A stretch of 12,550 bases of DNA from DAOVDI01 sp965373045. Lineage in GTDB: Bacteria; Acidobacteriota; Aminicenantia; Aminicenantales; Aminicenantaceae. Position numbers and translations under genes: made by a program. This document shows positions 7,242-12,550 of the stretch, piece after piece (position 1 is the first letter of the stretch; every line of letters starts with the position of its first letter). The stretch spans positions 1 through 12,550 of the forward strand of contig CBDVEQ010000062.1 in assembly GCA_965373045.1 (NCBI GenBank), read 5' to 3'. The notes under the pieces are model-generated. The model was not told where the DNA came from, searched no databases, and worked only from the letters and a program-made list of their open reading frames with translations.

Positions 7242-8890
7242 CAACGATAGATGGCCGTTTGATAATCGGAAACCAACGCATCGAGACAGAACATAAAAAA
7301 GAATCTTTCAATCCGGCAACTCTGGGAAAAATCGGCTCTTTTGATCTGGCTTCTTCTGAGTTATGCCGCCAGGCGGTCCAGACGGCAAAGCAAGCCTTTC
7401 ATTCCTGGAAAGACTTGCCTTTTTCTGAGAAAAAAAAGATCTTCCTCACAGCAAAAAAAATCCTGTTATCACAGAAGGACCGGATTGCACATCTTATCAC
7501 CATAGAAAAAGGCTCCCCTTTGGCAGAATCTCTGGCAACCGAAGTTCTGGGGGGGCTTGAAGTCCTGGATTATTACGCTAAAAGGGCGCCTGCTTATTTA
7601 AAACCTGTAAAAGCAAAACATCATGTCGTTTTGCTTTCCAACAAAAAAGGGGTCTTCCATTTCCAACCCCTGGGCCCCACTCTTATTATCTCCCCGTGGA
7701 ATTATCCATTCATCATCCCTATGTATGACATTCTAAGCGCTCTGACAACCGGGAACACAATAGTCCTGAGGCCGTCATCAACAACTGCACTGATCGCTTT
7801 ATCGATCGGGGAGATATTTATTCAGGCCGGCCTTCCTCCCGGAGTTTTGAATATTGTCAACTGCCAAATTCCCCAGGCTGAAGAGATGATCACAGATCCG
7901 GCCATCCAGATAATTATGTTCACAGGGAGTGTTCAGACCGGAAAAAGGATCATGGAGTTGGCCAGCCACAACCTGACCAACATCACCCTGGAGCTTGGGG
8001 GAAAAGATCCCATGATCGTATGTGAAGATGCAGACCTTGAAAGAGCTGCCCATGGGGCTGTATGGGGAGCTTTTACCAACTGCGGACAAAGCTGCGGTTC
8101 AGTGGAAAGAGTCTACGTCCAGAAAAACATTGCAGAAGAATTCACACAAAGAGTCGTTGAACTGACTCGAGAATTGACTGTCGGAAATCCAACGGATGAG
8201 AATGTTGACATGGGCCCTATGACATCTCCCGGTCAGCTCGATATTGTAGAAGATCATATATCTGACGCCCTGTCCAAAGGAGCTTCGGCCCTGTTCGGAG
8301 GAGAGAGGATCAAAGACCTTCCCGGATACTTCATAAAACCTACCGTTTTGACCGGTGTGGACCATACAATGAAGGTCATGACAGAAGAAACGTTCGGGCC
8401 AGTCCTCCCGATATTGCCTTTCTCTGACTTGGAAAAAGCTGTCGAACTGGCCAACGACAGCGATTATGGCCTGACCGCTTCGGTCTGGACGCGCAACAGA
8501 AAAACTGCCAGAAGGCTTGCTGACAGAATCGAAGCAGGAACAGTAACGATCAACGATCACATGTATTCCTTCTCTGAACCGGGTGCCATATGGGGAGGAA
8601 TCAAACAGACCGGAATCGGACGCTCCCACGGGCCTTACGGCCTCAAGAATCTTGTCAATTCCAAATATATTGGATCAGACTTCTGCCGGAAAAAGAGGCA
8701 GCTCTGGTGGTTCCCCTATGGAAAACAATTAAAAGATCTACTGGATAATGCCCTTATACTGTTCCATCATGAAAAACCGGGGAAAAAGATCAAGGCATTA
8801 TGGGGTATGCTGCCCTTGTTCAAGCTAATACTGAAAGGAAGCCTTTTGCGGAATTATATTAAAAATTTCCCGCGACTCCTGAGGAAATGA
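7238..8890 (+). CDS. Aldehyde dehydrogenase (NAD(P)-dependent, ALDH superfamily) with C-terminal tail
   Basis: It probably oxidises an aldehyde to a carboxylate with NAD(P)+; the substrate cannot be read from sequence. The 550-residue protein carries SPWNYP (152-157, oxyanion Asn155), FTGSVQTGK (228-236, Rossmann loop), LELGGK with general-base Glu252, GQSC with nucleophile Cys286, and EETFGPVLP (383-391). The usual KPSE cofactor motif reads RPSS (178-181), so the NAD-binding Lys is Arg and the ribose-contacting Glu is Ser, which may shift cofactor preference toward NADP (inference). About 60 residues beyond the usual ALDH end (490-550) form a Trp/Leu-rich and lysine-rich tail, reminiscent of membrane-tethered fatty aldehyde dehydrogenases. 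The start at 7238 overlaps the DUF362 stop as ATGA; GGGGGAGG is only 2 bases upstream, so GTG at 7211 remains possible. Confidence 0.93.
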   Translation: MTTIDGRLIIGNQRIETEHKKESFNPATLGKIGSFDLASSELCRQAVQTAKQAFHSWKDLPFSEKKKIFLTAKKILLSQKDRIAHLITIEKGSPLAESLATEVLGGLEVLDYYAKRAPAYLKPVKAKHHVVLLSNKKGVFHFQPLGPTLIISPWNYPFIIPMYDILSALTTGNTIVLRPSSTTALIALSIGEIFIQAGLPPGVLNIVNCQIPQAEEMITDPAIQIIMFTGSVQTGKRIMELASHNLTNITLELGGKDPMIVCEDADLERAAHGAVWGAFTNCGQSCGSVERVYVQKNIAEEFTQRVVELTRELTVGNPTDENVDMGPMTSPGQLDIVEDHISDALSKGASALFGGERIKDLPGYFIKPTVLTGVDHTMKVMTEETFGPVLPILPFSDLEKAVELANDSDYGLTASVWTRNRKTARRLADRIEAGTVTINDHMYSFSEPGAIWGGIKQTGIGRSHGPYGLKNLVNSKYIGSDFCRKKRQLWWFPYGKQLKDLLDNALILFHHEKPGKKIKALWGMLPLFKLILKGSLLRNYIKNFPRLLRK

Positions 8891-9426
8891 TAAAAAAGGC
8901 GCGGTTAATAGGACTGACAGGCACCAACTGTGCCGGGAAGGGAGAGGCTGCCTCTTTTTTCCAGAAGGCGGGATATGCCTTTTTATCCCTGTCCGATCTG
9001 ATCCGTGATGAAATTCGCAAAAAAGATCTCTCTCTGAGCCGGGATAACCTGATAATAACCGGTAATGAGTTGAGAGAAAACCACGGGTCTGATATCCTTG
9101 CCAGGCGGATCATGACAAAAGTGCAGGGAAACACGATCATCGACAGCATCCGAAATCCCAAAGAAGTTGAATTTCTTCAAAGCCAGCCTGATTTCATCCT
9201 CCTCGCTATTGATGCTCCTGTTAAAATACGTTACGAAAGAGCCAAACAAAGGGGCAGGGATGAATCAGTTGAGACCCTTGAGGAATTCATCGCCAAGGAA
9301 ACGGAAGAGATGTCCAACTGCGAGAAGGGCCAACAGCTGCACAAATGCATGGAAATGGCAGACCACAAGATCCAGAATGACAGCACCCTGGAAGCATTTT
9401 ATAATAAATTGGAGAAATTTCTATGA
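8887..9426 (+). CDS. P-loop nucleotide kinase-like protein (dephospho-CoA/adenylate kinase fold)
   Basis: The 179-residue protein begins with a Walker A loop, GLTGTNCAGKGE (9-20, Lys18). It continues with SLSDLIRDEIR (34-44), a GNELRENHG segment (59-67), IIDSIRNPKEVEFL (84-97) and IDAPVKIRYERAKQRGR (108-124). This is the layout of small nucleoside-monophosphate or dephospho-CoA kinases. The SIRNP segment resembles the N-terminal kinase-like domain fused to some dCMP deaminases and to dCTP deaminases that act against phages (recalled from the literature, not searched). It is unlikely to be the housekeeping CoaE. The ATG overlaps the aldehyde dehydrogenase stop as ATGA and GAGG precedes it closely; its own stop overlaps the deaminase start the same way. 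A joint role with the deaminase, perhaps sensing or phosphorylating nucleotides, is inference. Confidence 0.72.
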   Translation: MIKKARLIGLTGTNCAGKGEAASFFQKAGYAFLSLSDLIRDEIRKKDLSLSRDNLIITGNELRENHGSDILARRIMTKVQGNTIIDSIRNPKEVEFLQSQPDFILLAIDAPVKIRYERAKQRGRDESVETLEEFIAKETEEMSNCEKGQQLHKCMEMADHKIQNDSTLEAFYNKLEKFL

Positions 9427-9932
9427 CCCCAAAAAGAAGTTCCAAGGATGAATATTATCTGAATATAGCCCGGGAAGTGGCTCAAAGAAGCACCTGTTTA
9501 CGCCGGTCGATCGGCGCTTTGATAATAAAGGACGACCAGATCATTTCAACAGGATATGTGGGTGCGCCCCGAAAAACAAAGTCAAGCACAGAACATGGAT
9601 TCTGCCTGAGAGACAAACTTAACATCCCTCACGGTCAGCGATATGAACTGTGCCGAAGCGTGCATGCTGAACAAAACGCTATCATCAATGCTGCCAGAGC
9701 CGGAGTCAGCCTTCTCGGTGGAGACATGTACATATTCGGAAGCGACTTTGCAACAGGAAAAACCATAAATGCCTTTCCCTGTTTTATTTGCAAAAAAATG
9801 ATCATTAACTGCAGTCTGGATAGGGTTATCTGTTCCAGAAAGGAAGGCGGGATGAATATATTCAAGATCAAAGACTGGATCAAAGACTGGCAGATCAAAG
9901 ATATTGTTGATGACAAACATCAATACGGATAA
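9423..9932 (+). CDS. Deoxycytidylate (dCMP) deaminase family protein
   Basis: The family deaminates dCMP to dUMP, the substrate of thymidylate synthase. The 169-residue protein has the zinc site: HAEQNAI (81-87, His81 ligand and Glu83 proton shuttle) and PCFIC (119-123, Cys120 and Cys123). GYVGAPR (44-50) replaces the GYNG motif, so the Asn common in ComEB/T4-type enzymes is Val here. FCLRDKLNIPHGQRYELC (60-77) fits the dCMP deaminase group rather than cytidine or tRNA deaminases. dCTP or another deoxycytidine nucleotide could be the substrate. The C-terminal tail contains a duplicated IKDW unit encoded by a 12-base tandem repeat. The start overlaps the kinase-like gene by 4 bases. The SIS gene follows after 17 bases. 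Confidence 0.85.
   Translation: MTPKRSSKDEYYLNIAREVAQRSTCLRRSIGALIIKDDQIISTGYVGAPRKTKSSTEHGFCLRDKLNIPHGQRYELCRSVHAEQNAIINAARAGVSLLGGDMYIFGSDFATGKTINAFPCFICKKMIINCSLDRVICSRKEGGMNIFKIKDWIKDWQIKDIVDDKHQYG
9867..9902 (+). repeat. 12-base in-frame tandem repeat in the deaminase tail
   Basis: ATCAAAGACTGG occurs twice back to back (9867-9878, 9879-9890), followed after CAG by a truncated third copy, ATCAAAGAT (9894-9902). Being a multiple of three it keeps frame and encodes IKDW-IKDW-Q-IKD (residues 149-160). Confidence 0.9.
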
Positions 9933-9949
9933 TCCGAAATGAGAGACAA

Positions 9950-12118
9950 ATGAGGAATAAACAAGCAATCCAAGGGTTATTATTCGGACTCATATTCGTG
10001 CTTGGCCTCAGCATATTTCATCTTGCGGCTGAGGGACAGGAGCCGGAAACAGGGCAGCAGCCCGTTGAAAATCTCCTGAAGCTTCTGGGTATTTCTCCTT
10101 CGTCCGAATCCATCGATTATGTACAGAATAAGACCCAATTCCAGCTTCATACGCTTCTTACTGAACAGCGCCACAGAAAAACGTGGAATTTGAGTAAGAT
10201 TATCCGGAAAGATTATGAAGCCGGACTTAAAATGCTGTTTGCCGTGGATGAGGACATCGAAAATAAATTGGCTCAGCTGCTTGAGAACCAGCAGAAATTA
10301 GACCTAGCGGTACAAGCCGTTGAAGAGGCTGTTCTCGAGGGGAATAAGATCTATATTTACGGCTGTGGAGCGACAGGCCGTCTGGCCAAGCAGATGGAAA
10401 GCACATTCTGGCGTCCTTTTTGGAACAAGGTCGAAGATCAAAAAAGGATCTGGAAAAAATTAAAAGGCCATCTATCCGATCACATGAAAGAACAGCTTAT
10501 CGGTGAGATGACAGGAGCGGACAGGGCTCTTATCAGTTCGCTTGAAGGATTCGAAGACCTTATTCTCATCGGCAGACTTCAGCTTCTCGACCGCAAGGTC
10601 AAAAAAGGTGATGTCGTTTTCTGTGTCACAGAGGGCGGCGAAACGTCCTCTGTCATTGGAACGATCCTTGCCGCTCTTGACCAATGGAAAACGAAAGGGA
10701 ATTACTCGCCTGATATAACACGTAAAAAACTCTTTTTTATCTACAACAATCCTGATGAACTCCTGCTGCCCTTTAACCGCAGCCGCAGGGTCCTGGAGGA
10801 GCCTGGCATCACCAAGATCAACTTGACCACCGGCCCTCAGTCCATCACCGGTTCTACTCGCATGCAGGCAACCACGATCGAAACCTTTGTCGTCGGACAC
10901 ATACTTCAGGCAGGAGTGGATCGTGCACTGCGGCACATTCTTTCCAATAAGGACATGTCGAGACTGGGATTCAAAAACAAGATATTGATGGAAAAGAAAT
11001 TGTCCGGCTTCAAGGATATTCTTAAAAACATCAAAGCCAATCTTCCTGCCATTGCCCGTTTGACAGAACTTGAAACAGCAACATATCAAAACAACCATTT
11101 TTCAACCTATTTCGCCGGTAAAGGATTGATAACTGTATTTATCGACAGCACGGAGAGAAGCCCGACGTTCCGCCTTCATGCTTTAGATACAGTTATAGAA
11201 AAAAAGCGCAGGTGCTGGATCCAGGTCTGGACTTCGGCATCAAGCAGGGAAAATGCATGGAAAGCATTTCTGGGACGGCCCTTCAGAGGGCTTTCTCCGG
11301 GTTTTTATGAAAAGCCTTTTGCAGAAAAGATCAGTGATCCCTACCTCAGGAAGGCCGCCCTGGAAAGTCTAAAAAACGCAGGAAATGACCAACAGGATCT
11401 TTATGATTTTTCATTTGCGGATTTTAATATTAAAAACAGAGGCCCTGAGGAAGGAGATTTGGGAATCTGCGTCTTAATAGGGCCGGAAGAAGACGCTCTG
11501 AAGGAACAAGACTCAGACTTCAGGAAGTTTACTGAACTTCATTTAGGAAAAAAGGCTCGGACCGCCGTAATAGTGGTATCGGACAAGTCTGAAAAAACAA
11601 TAAAAAAACTCACTGGAAAAATCACCGGGTTTTCTCCGGAAACGGCTGACTGCCTGATCCATTTAAAAATCTCTGCTCAGAATGATCCTTTTAATGTGGA
11701 CCAGCAGATCGCACTGAAAATTCTTCTTAATGCTCATTCCACGGCTGTTATGGCCAGATTGGGGAAGGTCATCGGTAATACCATGACCAATGTCAGCCCC
11801 AGCAACCTTAAACTGATCGGAAGGGCGACCTATCTTATACAATCGCATATCAATGATGTGCTTAAAAAACCTCGTTGGGTGAAAAAACATGGTATCCAAA
11901 AGCCCCTTGTCTATGGTGTGGTCAATGCTGTTCTATTTGACAGCATCGAATTTCTCAAGAGGAAAAAAGCAAAAGCCGGCCAAACCGCTGAAGTCGCTCT
12001 CTCTATTATACGCATCCTTGAAAGCCTCCGCCTTAGACAGAATATCTCTCAAGAGAGAGCTTTTAAAATAGTCAACACAACCGGTCTTGCAAAATATCTC
12101 GCAGATTTAACCTCCTGA
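9950..12118 (+). CDS. Large double SIS-domain protein (MurQ/GKRP-like) with N-terminal signal sequence
   Basis: The 722-residue protein begins with a hydrophobic segment (~8-27, ending LAAEGQ) that reads as a signal peptide or membrane anchor. The first SIS domain (~115-330) has YIYGCGATGRLAKQ (135-147), aligning with the MurQ phosphosugar loop, then MTGADRALISSLEGFED (187-203), VTEGGETSS (226-234) and GPQSITGSTRMQATT (295-309). A second SIS-like region (~375-575) has IDSTERSPTF (398-407), which resembles the MurQ segment DASECPPTF. The MurQ-type helical signature AVMARLGKVIGNTM (599-612) then SNLKLIGRA (618-626) follows only at the end. This split layout resembles the two-SIS glucokinase regulatory protein more than single-SIS MurQ (about 300 residues). 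Likely a phosphosugar-binding isomerase, etherase or regulator; the ligand is unknown. Export of such a protein would be unusual. The start has only a weak GAGAG site. Confidence 0.8.
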   Translation: MRNKQAIQGLLFGLIFVLGLSIFHLAAEGQEPETGQQPVENLLKLLGISPSSESIDYVQNKTQFQLHTLLTEQRHRKTWNLSKIIRKDYEAGLKMLFAVDEDIENKLAQLLENQQKLDLAVQAVEEAVLEGNKIYIYGCGATGRLAKQMESTFWRPFWNKVEDQKRIWKKLKGHLSDHMKEQLIGEMTGADRALISSLEGFEDLILIGRLQLLDRKVKKGDVVFCVTEGGETSSVIGTILAALDQWKTKGNYSPDITRKKLFFIYNNPDELLLPFNRSRRVLEEPGITKINLTTGPQSITGSTRMQATTIETFVVGHILQAGVDRALRHILSNKDMSRLGFKNKILMEKKLSGFKDILKNIKANLPAIARLTELETATYQNNHFSTYFAGKGLITVFIDSTERSPTFRLHALDTVIEKKRRCWIQVWTSASSRENAWKAFLGRPFRGLSPGFYEKPFAEKISDPYLRKAALESLKNAGNDQQDLYDFSFADFNIKNRGPEEGDLGICVLIGPEEDALKEQDSDFRKFTELHLGKKARTAVIVVSDKSEKTIKKLTGKITGFSPETADCLIHLKISAQNDPFNVDQQIALKILLNAHSTAVMARLGKVIGNTMTNVSPSNLKLIGRATYLIQSHINDVLKKPRWVKKHGIQKPLVYGVVNAVLFDSIEFLKRKKAKAGQTAEVALSIIRILESLRLRQNISQERAFKIVNTTGLAKYLADLTS

Positions 12119-12223
12119 GTTGGTAGGAACATAAGGATACAAGGATTCTAGGGGTCGAGGGTTTTTCTTTCTAACAATTTATTAATTGCTTGTCATAGTG
12201 TTTTTATTGTGCCCTGTTGAATT

Positions 12224-12300
12224 TAGCGCCTGGACTATTTACGAGTCGAGGTTGATGCATCTGTAAGAGGCTGTTCGTGAAGCCGTATTCATATACTGCG
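12224..12300 (+). repeat. Direct repeat copy A
   Basis: This 77-base stretch matches 12475-12550 at 69 of 77 aligned positions: seven substitutions, six of them transitions, and one extra G at 12269/12270. Both copies begin TAG-x-GCCTGGA and include the shared core GTCGAGGTTGATGCATCTG. Sequence before the repeat is unrelated in the two copies, so the left boundary is real. Confidence 0.92.
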
Positions 12301-12320
12301 AATGCGCCGCAACAAAGCAG

Positions 12321-12362
12321 ATCGGCTTGCCCGTAGGGTAAAAAAGGGCCGATGATTTTTTT
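12321..12362 (+). terminator. Possible Rho-independent terminator
   Basis: ATCGGC (12321-12326) pairs with GCCGAT (12348-12353), and CCC/GGG (12330-12332 with 12336-12338) can form a nested hairpin. Alternatively ATCGG plus CCC pair with GGGCCGAT with a small bulge. A run of seven T follows at 12356-12362. It is about 200 bases after the SIS stop, so it could end the rightward transcript, though the distance is long and it lies between the repeat copies. Confidence 0.45.
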
Positions 12363-12463
12363 ATTAACGATCTATAATACTCAGCACCCAATTCAACCCT
12401 GACAAAATCCTTTATTGAAAGCTATGATCATCCAAAATAAATATGTGAATCGGCCATTTTTTA

Positions 12464-12492
12464 TGAATAACCCATAGAGCCTGGATTATTCA
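12464..12492. repeat. Short inverted repeat at the left boundary of repeat copy B
   Basis: TGAATAACCCA (12464-12474) is the reverse complement of TGGATTATTCA (12482-12492) at 10 of 11 positions, separated by 7 bases (TAGAGCC). Repeat copy B begins at the first loop base. The left arm is absent before copy A. Confidence 0.7.
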
Positions 12493-12550
12493 CGGGTCGA
12501 GGTTGATGCATCTGCAAGAGCTGTTCGTGAAGCTGTATTTATATACTGCG
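12475..12550 (+). repeat. Direct repeat copy B, running into the window edge
   Basis: Second copy of the repeat at 12224-12300, about 90 percent identical and one base shorter. It is still matching copy A at the last base of the window, so its right boundary is not visible. The offset between copies is 250-251 bases. Confidence 0.92.

Larger units (their letters stand above)
12119..12550. other. Noncoding 3' region with direct repeats, no convincing gene
   Basis: No open frame with a believable start and ribosome binding site spans this region. It holds the two ~77-base direct repeats, a terminator-like hairpin and a short palindrome, listed separately. Near its start, short degenerate units such as AAGGAT recur (12132-12147). 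It reads as an intergenic or element-remnant region after the SIS gene. Confidence 0.7.

Noticed and set aside
8887..9932. Calling the kinase-like/deaminase pair a defence island
   Set aside because: No toxin, nuclease, integrase or other defence gene lies nearby and the neighbours are metabolic; kept only as a hypothesis in the findings.
10472..11098. 208-codon leftward frame opposite the SIS gene
   Set aside because: Antisense to the first SIS domain, no family motifs; a shadow of the real gene. The same applies to the frames at 259-891, 1857-2459, 6417-7109 and 8099-8629.
12302..12355. 17-residue basic mini-ORF (MRRNKADRLARRVKKGR)
   Set aside because: No ribosome binding site, and its sequence is explained by the hairpin it contains.
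12216..12397. 8-base inverted repeat GTTGAATT/AATTCAAC flanking the first repeat and hairpin
   Set aside because: A perfect 8-base inverted pair is expected about once by chance in ~430 bases, so it is not evidence for element ends.

Overview
The window is a densely coded stretch of a bacterial chromosome with two divergent gene clusters. They start from a 159-base intergenic region at 4807-4965. Gene spacing is very tight: four 4-base ATGA overlaps between complete genes, a fifth at the left edge, and a 23-base tatA/tatC overlap. A TatA+TatC export pair without an adjacent tatB, a C-terminal processing protease with a signal peptide, a DUF362 protein and a large signal-peptide-bearing SIS protein fit a non-proteobacterial, probably Gram-negative-type bacterium. 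The Aminicenantota/Acidobacteriota area is a guess from gene style only; nothing in the window proves the lineage.

Leftward cluster (4806 down to 1): S41 processing protease (ctpA/prc type), ribose-5-phosphate isomerase B (rpiB), a divergent serine hydroxymethyltransferase-family enzyme, purD, and the first five codons of a further gene that runs off the left edge. Apart from the protease this reads as a purine-supply cluster. RpiB interconverts ribose-5-P, the precursor of PRPP. SHMT makes glycine and one-carbon units. PurD joins glycine to phosphoribosylamine.

Rightward cluster (4966 to 12118): tatA, tatC, a DUF362 protein with a C-terminal cysteine cluster, an aldehyde dehydrogenase with a basic/hydrophobic tail, a P-loop nucleotide-kinase-like protein, a dCMP deaminase, and a 722-residue double SIS-domain protein related to MurQ/GKRP. 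A near-consensus sigma-70 promoter lies just ahead of tatA, and no gap between the genes exceeds 17 bases, so this is plausibly one transcript. The kinase-like protein and the deaminase are adjacent and overlapping. They look like a split form of the kinase-deaminase fusion seen in some dCMP/dCTP deaminases.

The last 432 bases (12119-12550) hold no convincing gene. They contain two copies of a ~77-base direct repeat about 250 bases apart, a terminator-like hairpin between them, and a short palindrome at the left boundary of the second copy. The second copy touches the window end, so the full extent of the repeat cannot be seen.

The most interesting items are the apparently exported double-SIS protein, the split kinase/deaminase pair, the cysteine-rich DUF362 protein coupled to an aldehyde dehydrogenase, and the 3' repeat region. 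I see no CRISPR array, tRNA, rRNA or intact transposase.
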